Assembly (NCBI GenBank): GCA_905221615.1
Contig: CAJNDT010003112.1
Span: forward strand, 62,001-126,000
Reading direction: 5' to 3'
Length of the DNA stretch: 64,000 bases
Source: Symbiodinium sp. CCMP2592
Lineage: Eukaryota; Sar; Dinophyceae; Suessiales; Symbiodiniaceae
The number at the start of each line of letters is the position of its first letter. The stretch's first letter is position 1. The notes below the pieces were generated by a model that was not told the DNA's origin, made no database searches, and saw nothing but the letters and a program-made list of their open reading frames with translations. Positions 1 to 10,352 of the stretch are shown in pieces. The position numbers and the translations under genes are program-made.

Positions 1-310
1 ATCTTCATTTAATGGAATCCGCAACCCCGGCCCTGACACTCAGCGGTTTGAGGGCCCACAGGTTCAGGGTCTAGCGTGAAGCGCTGACAATGCTACACCT
101 ATCTGCAACTTTTCCCAGGTGCAGTCTACCCCAAAACCTAAACACATAAACAACCCGAGCCCTAAACCCAAAGCACACAAAAAGCCCTAAACCCTAAACA
201 CACAAAAAACAAAAAGCCCAAACCCCAAAACCCTAAACCCCAGATGCTAAACCCTAAACCCTAAAGATATAAACACAAAAACCCGAAACTCCTAAACCCT
301 AAACCCTAAC
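1..310. repeat. Degenerate CCCTAAA (telomere-like) tract
   Basis: After a short unique stretch, from about 120 the sequence is dominated by degenerate CCCTAAA/CCCAAAA units on the + strand. It ends at a pyrimidine-rich stretch and CAG (318-320), directly before an exon-like island. No gene is seen inside. Confidence 0.8.
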
Positions 311-320
311 CCTTTTGCAG

Positions 321-410
321 GTGCTTCTTGTGGAGCCCAATCCTGGGAATCAGCTGAAGCTGGAAAGGCGCCTTGTCGAAAAAAGACCCCAACAAGAAGG
401 GGCAACACAG
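321..410 (+). CDS. Candidate internal exon, unknown protein
   Basis: An open frame of exactly 30 codons follows CCTTTTGCAG. It reads VLLVEPNPGNQLKLERRL and then a charged stretch, and ends at ...ACACAG before a GC (possible GC donor). C-type telomere-like repeat lies upstream and a hairpin element plus G-type repeat downstream. The frame was chosen by openness, so it may be chance. No family recognised. Confidence 0.35.
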
Positions 411-470
411 CGGCCTTTACAAGGGTCCTATAAGGGTTACTATAAGGGGTCTATAAGGGTACTAATAATA

Positions 471-580
471 GTATAGGGGCCTATAAGTATTACCTATACC
501 ATTTTGGGGGCTCCTTATTAGAGTTATAGTATAATATGCCCCAAAGACTTATTCTAGTTATTTAGGCCCTTATATTATCC
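471..580. mobile_element. Hairpin element, family 3 (ATAGGGGCCT...AGGCCCTTAT)
   Basis: Inverted termini (ATAGGGGCCT and a diverged AGGCCCTTATAT) enclose an AT-rich core with TTTTGGGGG, TTATTA, ATTATAGT and CCCAAAG segments. The same order recurs in at least seven other places in the window. It has no coding capacity, so it is MITE-like or introner-like. Confidence 0.6.
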
Positions 581-589
581 CTCAAGCGT

Positions 590-1155
590 CGCCCGAGGTT
601 CTCGGGGATAAAGTTTAGGATGTAGAGGTTTGGGGTTCAAGGCTTTAGGGTTTAGGGCCTTCCGGTTCGGGGCTGTTGGGCTGTGAGGCCTCATCTCAAG
701 CCCCAAATTTAGGGTTCGCCCTTTAGAGACCAGAAAATCCCACACCCCCTTCCAAAGGCAGGTCATGTGAACCCCAAGGCTGTGTGTAGAGCTTCTGATG
801 GTTGGTGTTCACGTTCTCGCGGTAGGGGTGTGCGTGCCTGAACCCTAAACTCAAGGCCTAGGCCGCCCACCTCCGTGGTTGGGCGGCGCTTAAGCCCCTC
901 GACCCCGATGGCGCAGAGCGAACCATTACGCTTGCCCGCCTTTCCGCAGCCATGGGGACGGTAGCACCTAGGATAGGCGCAGTACCGGAGCAGGTTCTCC
1001 TCGAAACCAGTACTGGTCCCTATTCAAGTGTTTGCCTTAAACCCCCCCCTTCACCTTGAAGGGTGGTCGGCCAATTTGGGCCCCAAGGGGGGCCTGGAAG
1101 CAGAGTTCCAGGACCTGCCGGTCTTAGGGAAACTTGGACCAAACTGCGGCCCTGC
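590..1155. other. Gene-poor stretch with G-type then C-type repeat
   Basis: Degenerate TTTAGGG-like sequence (605-660) is followed by a short C-type patch (836-860) and a GC-rich unique stretch (860-1010) without a convincing frame. No gene is supported. Confidence 0.5.
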
Positions 1156-1265
1156 CGCTCTGCCCTGCTGCCCTGCCTGCCCTCCCCTGCCCTGCCCTGC
1201 CCTGTCCCGCTGCCCTGCCCTGCCCCGCCCCTGCCCTGCCCTCCCGCCGCCCTCCTGCCCTGCCT
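1156..1265. repeat. CCCTG/CCTGC low-complexity tract
   Basis: Imperfect tandem CCCTG/CCTGCC units explain the proline/cysteine-rich open frames on both strands here. A second tract of the same kind lies at 27970-28016, and both are followed by a shared motif TAAAAGGAATAGG. Confidence 0.85.
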
Positions 1266-1604
1266 GCCCCTCCTTCGGCAAGACTGGTGCTGGTTTTGCC
1301 TCTAAATTCCGTTCATAAAATGTGCATTCTAATGGGGCCAGGTGCGAAAGTCGAGGTCCCCTCCTTTCTTTTCGTGTGGTTGCTTTAAACCCTGTGGTTG
1401 CAGAAATATAGAAAACCAATGAAAACCATAGAATGAGTTTAGGGGCTAAACCCTAAAAGGAATAGGTTTGGGTGGTTTGGCCGCCTTAGACGGTGTGGGG
1501 TGGGAGAGTCAACAGAAAGAGCCATCCACAATCAGGCTCCAACAGCCAATCGTCAGAAGACGACGCACTCGAAAGTACACTGTTGCGAGATACTTCCGCT
1601 TAAG

Positions 1605-1925
1605 GGCAAACCCTAAACCCTAAACCCTTAATCCCTAAACCCTAAACCCCTAAACCCTTAAACCCCAAACTCCTATCATCCCCTAAACCTCTGAACCCTA
1701 AACCATAAACCCCAAACCCTACCATAGCCTAATCATGCCGGGGTTCTGCGAAAGCGGTCGAGTCGAGGCCAGGCCTGAACCGGGGTCCATAAGGGTTCCT
1801 TTAAAGGGATCTATAAGGGTTCTAAAAAGGGGTTTAGGGTTTAGGGGTTTAGGGTTTTAGGGGTTTAGGGTTTAGGGGTTTAGGGTTGAGGGGTTTAAGG
1901 GTTTAGGGTTTAGGGCTTAGAGTCT
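1605..1925. repeat. CCCTAAA tract, 60-bp island, then TTTAGGG tract
   Basis: C-type telomere-like units run from 1605 to about 1730. A GC-rich island follows (about 1735-1798), which can be read MPGFCESGRVEARPEPGS, and G-type units run from 1829 to 1922. This is a compact example of the C-island-G arrangement seen across the window. Confidence 0.75.
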
Positions 1926-1966
1926 TGGTTAAGAGATTCTTGGCAACCCCTAAGGATAATATAGGG

Positions 1967-2068
1967 GCCTAAATAGTTACCAATACTATCCTGGTGGTTT
2001 CCTTATTATAAGTATCGAAAAATGGGCCTTAAAACCCCATTCTAATTATTAAGGCCCGTATATTACCA
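1967..2068. mobile_element. Hairpin element, family 3
   Basis: ATATAGGGGCCTAAATAGTT at the left and TTATTAAGGCCCGTATAT at the right form an imperfect inverted repeat around the usual core (TTCCTTATTATAAGTAT). Noncoding. Confidence 0.6.
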
Positions 2069-2294
2069 TGGTAAGGGGCGTAGCACTAAAGGGGGAGACC
2101 GGGTGCCACATTTGCAGAACAAATGTTTTTATGCTAGCAGCCGCTGTGGATGAGCGAGTGTCTCCATTTAATCGCCCAAACCCTTCAATCCCATACCTAA
2201 CCCCGAAGCCTTAAACTCAAAACGGTACCCCGAGTACCGAACCGAATCAGTGCATTAGCAGAAGGAGGGTTTTGGACATTTTTTGGTGTGGAGC

Positions 2295-3758
2295 ATGTCA
2301 ATTTCCGTGGAAGTCTCACTGCTCAGTGGCATGACAGCTACTGTGCAAGCAGGCCTGGACGAAACAGTGGAGACGTTGATGCAACGGGCACAGATCGCAC
2401 TTGGAGTCGGCAAAGGGCGGCTGCTGGACTCCTCCGGAGTCGTTCTGGACGGATGCGCAGAGACCTCGAGCTCTGGCATTCAGAACGGCGATTCGCTGAC
2501 CTTTCACGTAAGCGGAGTCCGCATTCAGTCCAATCGTTTAGATTTTGCTGCCCTTCTTGGTGATGGATCCGTGGTGACCAGTGGTGGTGCTTTTGGGGGC
2601 GGCAGTAGTGCTGTGCAGGGCCAGCTGCAAAACGTTCAGCAGATCCAAGCCACTGATCTCGCTTTTGCTGCCATTCTTGGTGATGGATCGGTTGTGACCT
2701 GGGGTGCTGCTGGCAAAGGTGGCGACTGTAGCGCTGTCCAGGGTCAGCTGAAGAATGTGCAGCAGATCCAAACTACTGGCGGTGCCTTTGCTGCCATTCT
2801 TGGTGATGGATCGGTTGTGACCTGGGGTGCTGCTTGGGAAGGTGGCGACTGTAGCGCTGTCCAGGGTCAGCTGAAGAATGTGCAGCAGATCCAAGCCTCT
2901 GCCTACGCTTTCGCTGCTATTCTTGGAGATGGATCGGTTGTGACTTGGGGACATGCTAACTGTGGTGGCGACAGCAGCGATGTGCAGGATCGGCTAAAGA
3001 ATGTTCAGCAGATCCAAGCCTCCCACCATGCTTTTGCTGCAATTCTCGACGACGGATCCGTTGTGACCTGGGGTGTTGCTGGCTTGGGTGGCGACAGTAG
3101 TGCCGTGCATGGCCAGCTGAAGAATGTGCAGCACATCCAAGCCTCTGCCGACGCTTTTGCTGCCATTCTTGGCGATGGATCGGTTGTGACCTGGGAAGAA
3201 AGTGGTGAAGGTGGCGACTGTAGTGCTGTGCAGGGCCAGCTGCAAAACGTTCAGCAGATCCAAGCCACTGATCTCGCTTTTGCTGCCATTCTTGGTGATG
3301 GATCGGTTGTGACCTGGGGTGCTGCTGGCAAAGGTGGCGACTGTAGCGCTGTCCAGGGTCAGCTGAAGAATGTGCAGCAGATCCAAGCTACTGGCGGTGC
3401 CTTTGCTGCCATTCTTGGAGATGGATCGGTTGTGACCTGGGGTGTTGCTGACCGGGGTGGCGACAGTAGTGCTGTGCAGGGCCAGCTGAAGAATGTGCAG
3501 CAGATCCAAGCTACTGGCAGTGCCTTTGCCGCCATTCTTGGTGATGGATCGGTTGTGACCTGGGGTGCTGCTGGCAAAGGTGGCGACTGTAGCGCTGTCC
3601 AGGGTCAGCTGAAGAATGTGCAGCACATCCAAGCCTCTGCCTACGCTTTTGCTGCCATTCTTGGTCATGGATCGGTTGTGACCTGGGGCCGTGCTGTTTA
3701 TGGCGGCCACAGCACTGCTGTACAGGGCCAGCCACGGCCCTTTTGTACCATAGTCTAG
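2295..3758 (+). CDS. Ubiquitin-like domain plus RCC1-like repeat protein (paralogue A)
   Basis: The frame is 487 codons plus stop. It starts at ATG 2295 because the MSI(S/T)V(E/Q)VSLLSG start is shared with paralogues B and C; the TTG/GTG codons upstream have no such support. Residues 1 to about 76 look like a ubiquitin fold domain (GRLLDSSGVVLDG, then GDSLTFHVSGV). Ten repeats of 41 residues (123 nt) follow, with core FAAILGDGSVVTWG, a GGD(S/C)SAVQGQLKNVQQIQA tail and one Trp each, like RCC1/HERC beta-propeller blades. Such proteins may act as binding platforms, possibly in ubiquitin signalling, but the function here is unknown. There is no signal peptide or membrane segment. The last 10 codons leave the repeat consensus, and relics of the lost C-terminus follow the stop. 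Confidence 0.85.
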   Translation: MSISVEVSLLSGMTATVQAGLDETVETLMQRAQIALGVGKGRLLDSSGVVLDGCAETSSSGIQNGDSLTFHVSGVRIQSNRLDFAALLGDGSVVTSGGAFGGGSSAVQGQLQNVQQIQATDLAFAAILGDGSVVTWGAAGKGGDCSAVQGQLKNVQQIQTTGGAFAAILGDGSVVTWGAAWEGGDCSAVQGQLKNVQQIQASAYAFAAILGDGSVVTWGHANCGGDSSDVQDRLKNVQQIQASHHAFAAILDDGSVVTWGVAGLGGDSSAVHGQLKNVQHIQASADAFAAILGDGSVVTWEESGEGGDCSAVQGQLQNVQQIQATDLAFAAILGDGSVVTWGAAGKGGDCSAVQGQLKNVQQIQATGGAFAAILGDGSVVTWGVADRGGDSSAVQGQLKNVQQIQATGSAFAAILGDGSVVTWGAAGKGGDCSAVQGQLKNVQHIQASAYAFAAILGHGSVVTWGRAVYGGHSTAVQGQPRPFCTIV

Positions 3759-3767
3759 TGTTCCAGT

Positions 3768-4020
3768 TCAAGGCAATGTACCGCTGAGGAATGTGCTCTG
3801 ACACCGCCATTCTCGGCGACGGATCGATTGTGATGCTGGCCGAGGTGGCGGCAGTAGTGCTGTGCAGGACGAGCTGTAGACCTTGCCATAGATCCGTGCA
3901 TGCTTGTAAGTCTCTGAGCTTCTAAGTGGTGCTGGCAAGATGTAGTGCAGTGCATCAATCGCAGCAAAAGATTGGGCGCAGCGAAGACAGGGTAACGAAG
4001 CTGACAAGATACTGGTAGCA
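3768..4020 (+). pseudogene. Decayed C-terminal repeat and 3' flank of paralogue A
   Basis: Beyond the stop, pieces of another RCC1-like repeat remain: CGCCATTCTCGGCGACGGAT near 3808, then a copy of the GGCGGCAGTAGTGCTGTGCAG segment near 3848. They are out of frame and missing bases. The flank from about 3915 (CTGAGCTTCTAAGTGGTG) matches the 3' flank of gene C at 30774. The ancestral stop therefore probably lay about 120 bp further on, and gene A is 3'-truncated. Confidence 0.7.
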
Positions 4021-4660
4021 TGTGCAAAGTCCGAAGCCATAAACAAGCATTAAGACTCAAGAACCTTACGGTGCACCCCGTCCACAGTTTAGGGTCGGGT
4101 GGGTGGCAAAACGAAAGCTTGATAGTCTCGGATTGAGATTTCACAATGTCTGCAGCATTGGGAAAAGACCTCACTTCAAACCGAGTTCCGAATCAAGTGG
4201 TCAAAGTTCATGCCTCCAACCTTTGTTAACAGATTTAGGGCTTTGGGGCTTGGGGGTTCAGGGGTTTGAATTGAAGCCCAGGCCAAAACCAACGTTGTAT
4301 TTCTTAGTCTTGCCGTTCGAGGTATGCTTGAAGTAGGATCCCCTAAACCCCAAACCTTATACCCTCTCTGAAGCATCCTGCCCGGACTTTGAGATCGTAG
4401 TAGCCTCCTGGTCCAGACGAGCAACATCCTGTTCGTAAGTCTGTCGTTGCTTCAAGAACTTGCCCTTCATGGCTTCCGCGTAGGCCTCCCATTGCTTGGT
4501 ACGCAATTAGTCGGAGTCATTTTGCCGCACCAACATCCTTCGAGTCCGTTTCGAAGTGATCCATCGACCCTTGCCCCTTACACCCTGAGCCCAAAGCCCT
4601 TTTTATCCTATTCCAGGATCTCTAAACCCTAAGCTCTAAGCCCCAAGCCCCGCACCCTAA
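4021..4660. other. No gene seen
   Basis: Mixed unique sequence with short G-type (4229-4265) and C-type (4340-4360, 4600-4655) telomere-like patches. Open frames are short and have no family resemblance. Confidence 0.5.
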
Positions 4661-4765
4661 TGTAGGAACCTGATTAAGAAACCTTGGGCCTTTATTAGGG
4701 TTCCTTGTATGAATCCTTATATATTCGGGGTTGTGGGGCCAGGGTTTCTTAACCAGGTTCCTACA
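4661..4765. mobile_element. Hairpin element TGTAGGAACCTG...
   Basis: TGTAGGAACCTGATTAAGAA at the left is mirrored by TTCTTAACCAGGTTCCTACA at the right, around an AT-rich core. No other copy was seen. Confidence 0.7.
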
Positions 4766-4807
4766 TCACTCACTAAAGGTCTTACAGAGAAGGATGGTAA
4801 GAAGCAC

Positions 4808-4939
4808 AATATATCTTGGGTACGGCCCCCACTCAGTAACAGTTGGATAATATTCATAATATAGATATATAAGGCCCTTCATAGTAGCCCTATTATAGAC
4901 TGTTACTGTATGGGGGCCGTACCCAAAATATATCCTTGG
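4808..4939. mobile_element. Hairpin element (ATATATCTTGGGTACGGCC...)
   Basis: Inverted arms of about 35 bp: TTGGGTACGGCCCCCACTC with CAGTAACAGT on the left and ACTGTTACTG with GGGGGCCGTACCCAA on the right. The core is AT-rich with TATAGTAGCCC. Single copy here. Confidence 0.75.
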
Positions 4940-6570
4940 TGTCACGCTCGAAGCGCCGAAAGGTGCAGGATCCCTGCCAAGTGACCTCACCTTGAAGGAC
5001 TAATGTAGGCTTCCATAATGCAGTCCCCCTTAAAGGTCTTCTATAGGGTTCTATAGGGTTCTATAATAGGGTTTTCCTGAAAGGGTGTGGAGCTTAATTA
5101 AGCAATCCGTGGTAACAGAAAATCCAAGCCCATGAGTTCGACGGCTTAAAGTCGAGAGACCAGAGCTCGAAATCTCGAGCCATAAACCCTAAACCCGAAG
5201 CCCTTCTCCTGTCTAACATGGGTTTAGGACTTAGGTTCCGGGGTTAAGGAGTTTAGAACTCAAGGCTTTCAGGTTCTTTACAATAGTAAACTGAACTAGA
5301 CTACAATAGACTATAGTGTACGCAGTTTTTATATGGGCTACTCTAAATACTCTGACGAACAGACCGAGCCCCAAGGAACTTACGGCGGAATGGCTACGGA
5401 TCAGATCTGGTGCGATTCTGAGCTTCGGGATGCGAATAGCTCAGAGCCTTTGGGTATAGGGTTCAGGGTTTACTTTCTGGGATGGGGTTTAGGGTTTAGG
5501 GTTTAGGGTTTAGGGCTTAGGGTATGGGGCTTATTTTCGGGGTTGGGGTTCAAAGGAGTTGCTGGAGGATTAGACTAGAGCTTCAGCTTTGGAGTTTATG
5601 GGATTGTGTGGAGGCTTCAGACGTATTCCAGCGTGAGAACGGTTTAGGGTTTAGGGATTAGGGTTTAGGGTTTAGGGTATCTTCGCACTCGTAGCACCAG
5701 CTGCGATTCAACGTAGCAAATTCCACAAACTCCTAATTTTCGGAAACTCTAACCCCTAAACCCTGTATAGAACCCTTACAGATTCCTTTAAGGAACCCTG
5801 AAGGGATCAAGCTGGTCCAAATAAGCCCACACACCAAAACATACCAAGAACTCTCCATCCTAAACCCCACATCCTGAATCCGTGAGTATATAGGAACCCT
5901 ATATATAAGAACCCTTTTCGAACCCTTGGGGCGGAATGGAACCCTTTCCGAACCTATTCGGCAAACTGTAGACCTTCTGAAGCGCAGAAAGCCATACGGC
6001 ATCCTCTGAAGGAACATGCTAAAACGCGTGCACGCACACACACACACACACCCACCCGTAAAGCCCAAATCCCTAAGCTTTTTAGAACTGAATCCCGAAG
6101 TCCTTGTGGAACCTCAAAGAACCCCTAAAGGAACCGTAGCAGACTCTAAAGAATCTATTCAGGCACTCTACACCGAGTGAAACCCTGTAACAAGCCTTGT
6201 AAAACCTTTAAGGCCCTATTAAACCTTTAAGGAAACTTGTATTGAGAACGACGCGTTGCAACCCTAAGCCCAAATCGTTAAAGCCGAGGTCCTAAACACA
6301 CTCACATACCGGAGCCCCAATATGAAGACAACTTCAAGCCCTGAACTCTCAAGGCACCCTTTTAGTGGAACCCTTTAGGTGGAATCCCATGCATGGAACC
6401 CCCCTGTAGAACCGTTAAGGGAAGTTAAACCTATGCCCTAAACATTACAGTTCCCTACAGTTCCCTGCAGTCCACGGAAACCCTAAACCCTAAACCCTAA
6501 ACCCCTAAACCCCTAAACCCTAAACCCTATACCTTGAGCCCTAAACCCCTAAATCGTTTAAACAAAAAAA
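4940..6570. other. Repeat-rich stretch, no gene
   Basis: Telomere-like patches occur in both orientations (C at 5172-5200; G at 5215-5270, 5485-5530 and 5640-5680; C at 6480-6550). Between 6100 and 6470 there are many CCCTTTAAAGGAACCC-like units. A short CA microsatellite sits at 6036-6052. No convincing coding sequence. Confidence 0.6.
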
Positions 6571-6574
6571 GAAG

Positions 6575-6650
6575 CCACGCTTGCTAAAGGCCATGGACGG
6601 CATGCAGGCTAGCCGGCTCGCTCAGCGGCCCGAGGTGCCTGTTGATGAGG
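6575..6650 (+). CDS. Candidate internal exon, unknown protein
   Basis: After AAAAAAAGAAG an open frame reads PRLLKAMDGMQASRLAQRPE and then VPVDE, ending at GATGAG|GGG. C-type telomere-like repeat lies just upstream. No family recognised; it could be a chance frame. Confidence 0.35.
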
Positions 6651-6658
6651 GGTCCTCT

Positions 6659-6795
6659 TAATATAGTATAATATAAGATATTATCATATAGTATAAGATA
6701 GTATAATACAGTATAGTATAGTATAATTTAGTATTATAGTATAACAAAGTATAATATAGTATAATATAGTATAATGTAGTATAGTATAGTATAGT
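6659..6795. repeat. TATAGTATAA satellite
   Basis: Imperfect tandem TATAGTATAA/TAATATAG units over about 135 bp, strongly AT-rich against its surroundings. Confidence 0.85.
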
Positions 6796-7347
6796 ATTTT
6801 CAAGAGTTCCTGAGGGGCCCTTCAAGGGTTTAGGTTTTGGGGTTTGGGTTCAGGGTTCCACTTGAGGGTTGCTTTAAAGCCTGGCTGCCTTTACAGGGTT
6901 TCCTTTGGGGTGTTTCAAGAGGCTTCCATTTAAAGATTCCTTTTGAGATTTGAGGGTTCTGTGATGGTTCTGTTTTTCGTTATAGGGCTTTATGGGGGGC
7001 TTTCAAGCTTATGAGATGTTAGGACGGGCTTCTGGAGGTCTTATGGATGTCGACGGCACATAGCGCCGTAGAGATATTTTCGAGTTTGCTTAAAGTGGGG
7101 TACGGAGCCGCAGATGGCCGGATCCCTCGACGCGACATGCCCTTCCCCCCCAAACCCCGTCTTCCCGAAACTTTTTTCATTCAAGAAGACCCTGCGTAAG
7201 CCACATACCATGGAAATCCCAAATCCTAACCTCCAAACCCTAGAGGACCTAAACACTGAAAGGGCAGCAAGCTTTAGGCTTTGGAGTTGAGGGTTTGGAG
7301 TCGCAGCTACATCCTACATATTTCTGCTCCCAGACCCATGTCCTCAG

Positions 7348-7407
7348 AATCTAGCTGCCCGAGGTGGATCACGCAAGACACTCAGCCGACTGCAGAAGAA
7401 CGCACAG
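7348..7407 (+). CDS. Candidate internal exon, basic peptide
   Basis: TCCTCAG precedes an open frame of 20 codons: NLAARGGSRKTLSRLQKNAQ. It ends in CAG, and C-type repeat follows within 15 bp. Unknown and weakly supported. Confidence 0.3.
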
Positions 7408-7409
7408 AC

Positions 7410-8330
7410 ACACAATCCTAAATCCTAAACCCCGAACGGCCCTGAAGCCTAAACCCTAGGTAGACGAGACCATACAGACGCTCTCAGCCCTGAGCCCAAC
7501 AATCCGTAAAGCCTAGGTTATCGGCCCGAGGCCAGCAAGGAAAACACGAAGAACATAACACATCCCTGGCCCTGTTCACCACGGAAAATGCTGTGAACAT
7601 GCAATTCGGGTTCTGGTAAGGTTTTGAAGATATCTATCTTCCTCAGCTACTCTGGACCCACTCCCTCAAAAAGCAGCAGAACAAGTCTTATTCCACCATT
7701 CTGGAATCTTATAGCGCCCTTATAGAGGAACCCTTATGCAAATCCTCGTAACATTCTCATAGACGCCACAACCCTTTTTTGGACGACCCTCTGTGCAGGG
7801 CTATGGGATCTTGCTCATCTCCTCGCTGACGCCTGCGGATCAGCTCCGCTCCGTCTCCCACGCGGCCGGACCCCCCCGAGCTGAAGCACAGCTTCTTTTG
7901 CCTTTGATCTTTTCGAGTTTTTGTAGTTTTGGTTTACACATTTATGGTGCTGAAAATTGCACTTCCAGAGCATATGTTTCTCCATAGGTTTGGCACTCGT
8001 TTTGGTATTCGCACGGTTTGCGCGGCATGTTGCGGCATTTTTGTGGGCGGATTTATTGAAAGGATGTCGGAAGGCCTCATATGTTACCCTGAAGCCCCAA
8101 ACGGTCAAAGTCCCCCGAGCTGCACACGCCTACCTGCGCGTTGGATGCAGTGTCTTAAACCCTAGAGCCCTAATCCATACGCGTTGACATCGTCAGTAAT
8201 GTATAACAAGCTTCAATGATCCTCTGAAGCCCGAACTTCAACCCCGCGCTCTATAATGCGCCCTGCAACCCTGAACCGTGAACCAATAAACCAAGAGCGC
8301 AACCCTTCACGACTTCGGTCCATCCCCTAA
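7410..8330. other. Gene-poor stretch
   Basis: Degenerate C-type patches (7420-7520, 8150-8300) surround mixed sequence. The 60-100 codon frames near 7793-8187 overlap each other on both strands, and none looks conserved. No gene supported. Confidence 0.45.
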
Positions 8331-8430
8331 ACTTACCTTTGGTTAGTAGGGAATGGAAGAATGGTAATAATAGTAGTTATAATTGTACCCCATTCTTCCA
8401 TTCCCTGCTAACCGCTAACCAAAGGTAAGT
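8331..8430. mobile_element. Hairpin element, family 6 (ACTTACCTTTGGTTAGTAGG)
   Basis: ACTTACCTTTGGTTAG at the left and CTAACCAAAGGTAAGT at the right are exact reverse complements around GTAGGGAATGGAAGAATGG and its mirror. Each end carries an outward-facing GGTAAGT, the consensus 5' splice site. A second copy is at 40581 and a relative sits in the dehydrogenase gene at about 57980. Confidence 0.8.
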
Positions 8431-8492
8431 AAAGAACCCCGGGACTGGGAAGATGACCCTGAACCCTATGCTGAACCCTTATTACTTATTAT

Positions 8493-8593
8493 GGGTGGTG
8501 GTCAAAATTACGGTCCCTCTTGTGGGTATCCTAAATAATAGGTGCCGTATTATAATAGGGACCCAAAAAGGGGCCATAATTTTGACAACTACC
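8493..8593. mobile_element. Hairpin element, family 1, copy 1
   Basis: GGGTGGTGGTCAAAATTA at the left and TAATTTTGACAACTACC at the right, with the core GGTGCCGTATTATAATAGGG. It is flanked by a TTAT direct repeat (8489-8492 and 8594-8597). Confidence 0.85.
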
Positions 8594-9243
8594 TTATTGA
8601 AGAATGCCAGTAGTTCATGGGGCCGGTTCATGTCAGAGACTGCTTGGATCATGCTTGCACGGTTTCGTTCGGTTGTCCAGACGAAGGATTGTCTTGAGCA
8701 CTCCCTATCAGAACAGTTGACATGGCTAGCATGTGCCACCTGATTTCTGTCTTCAGCAGATACGAAGCCGGCAAAGAGCCGCCGTCATTTTGGCCTTCGA
8801 CTCCACTCTGCTGAGCGAGGTGGGCGGCCCTTACAGAGGGTTTTAGGGGTTTGGGGTTTAGGATTTTCGGGTTCAGGCTTTTTTTGGTTTTTAGTTCACG
8901 GTTTTGAGGTTTAGGGGTTCAGGGGTTTAGTGTCGAGAGTGTCTACAGTTTGGGGGGTTGCGGTTCTGCAACTCCCGAGTTCGATGTGGGGCTTGGATAT
9001 GAATAGACTTAACCTGAACCCCACCCTGAGCCCTAACTGTAGACCCCTGCAGATGGAAAAAGGAGCTCAACAAAGAACCCTAAGATTAGGGATCGATGCC
9101 TCAACCTTTTTGGAATCCAGAAGCCGCTTACAAAAGGAGTCTAACGATCAGTTCAATGCTTCGTCGATTGTTTGTGAAACGAAAACTTCATGGGCCCAAA
9201 CCATGAAACACGAAGCACTCAAGTCTAGACTTATCCTCATAGC

Positions 9244-9344
9244 ATAGGGGCCTTAATAATTCCCAATGCTATTTGGGGGGTTCCTTATTATAACTATAGC
9301 ATCATCGGGCTCAAAACCCTATTCTAAGCATTAAGGCCCCTATA
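9244..9344. mobile_element. Hairpin element, family 3
   Basis: ATAGGGGCCTTAATAATT and GCATTAAGGCCCCTAT are inverted around TTTGGGGGGTTCCTTATTAT. One of the best-preserved members of the family. Confidence 0.75.
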
Positions 9345-9476
9345 TGACACACCAACATCCCAGACCCAGAATGTGGGACTGGGTCATGGGGTCTTGCAAG
9401 GCTGCGCTCGAGGCCCTCCGAACATTCAACAAATGATCACCCTGGAGACTCAGTCAGGGGTCGGGGTTCAGGTGGT

Positions 9477-9830
9477 TTAGGGTTTAGGGTTAAGGGCTTA
9501 GGGTTTAGGGTTTAGGTTTTAGGGTTTAGGGTTAGGGGTTTAGGATTAAGGGATGTTAAGGGAGTTTAGGGTGTGTAGAACTTCCGACTTACAGGGGTTT
9601 ACGGCTAAGGGTTTTAGGGGTCTAGAATGCCGGTGGGTTTTGCGTCTGTCGAAAAGGGGGGGGCGTTTCGGGGATGCGAGGTGCAGGGATGGACCCTAAA
9701 CCCTAACCCTGAACCCAAACCCTAAACCGCAAACCCCAAACCCTAAACCCTAAACCGTAAACCCCAAACCCTAAACCCTAAAGCCCTAGTCTTCCATAGC
9801 CGAAATCCCAAACCCCGGATCTTGGGCCCT
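9477..9830. repeat. TTTAGGG tract followed by CCCTAAA tract
   Basis: G-type units run 9477-9600 and C-type units 9697-9790, converging on a GC-rich centre. An exon-like island (9840) follows the C-type arm. As one unit it is a degenerate fold-back. Confidence 0.8.
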
Positions 9831-9839
9831 CTTTGTCAG

Positions 9840-9911
9840 GAGGAGGCCGAGGAGCGAAAGCAGTTCCTGCAGGAGACTCTTGGCGGCAGAGAGAGGACCC
9901 CCTGGGGTCGA
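9840..9911 (+). CDS. Candidate internal exon, charged peptide
   Basis: TTTGTCAG|GAGGAG opens a frame reading EEAEERKQFLQETLGGRE, typical of an amphipathic helix. The AG|G acceptor fits dinoflagellate introns and C-type repeat lies upstream. The 3' end is uncertain (an AG|GA at about 9895 is possible). Confidence 0.4.
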
Positions 9912-10352
9912 ATTGCCCCCGCCCGAATAGGAACCCCGTTTACAGGAAACCCCATCAAAAGCTCCTGACAGACATTTTCCGTAAAATGGGCTCCAGACAA
10001 GGATCTATAAAGGTTTATGCTTTAGGCTTCAAGGTGGAGGGAGAGTTCGGCCTGTGGCTTTTTTGTAGCCCGAAGCTCGAAAAGCCCAAAACCAAAGCCC
10101 CTGTACCCTAGACGGGGGATATGGCCTTGAATCTTCGCCTTTGCAACTCAAGTAACCTGTGGCCTAATGTAGAATCTGAGTACGTAGTACTAGTATCCGC
10201 TTTATAGTCCGTATATCATCTTAGCATGGTTTACCCTACAGCCCTAATCTAAGTATGAAGGCCCCGTTACTATGCCCGTTTTGGGACCCTTCAAAGGAGC
10301 ATGAACGCCTGAAGCCCTAAACCCTACACCCTAACCCTAATTTCGAAGCTCA

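Noticed and set aside
1028-1419. Pro/Cys/Leu-rich frames on both strands
   Set aside because: Produced by the CCCTG low-complexity tract.
2994-3710. 238-codon minus-strand frame (and similar long ones at 23462-24852 and 29446-30525)
   Set aside because: Antisense shadows of the RCC1-like repeats; the low stop frequency comes from the repeated codon pattern.
5389-5399. AATGGCTACGG, reverse complement of the first 11 nt of the dinoflagellate spliced leader
   Set aside because: Only 11 bases match and the rest of the leader is absent; chance is likely.
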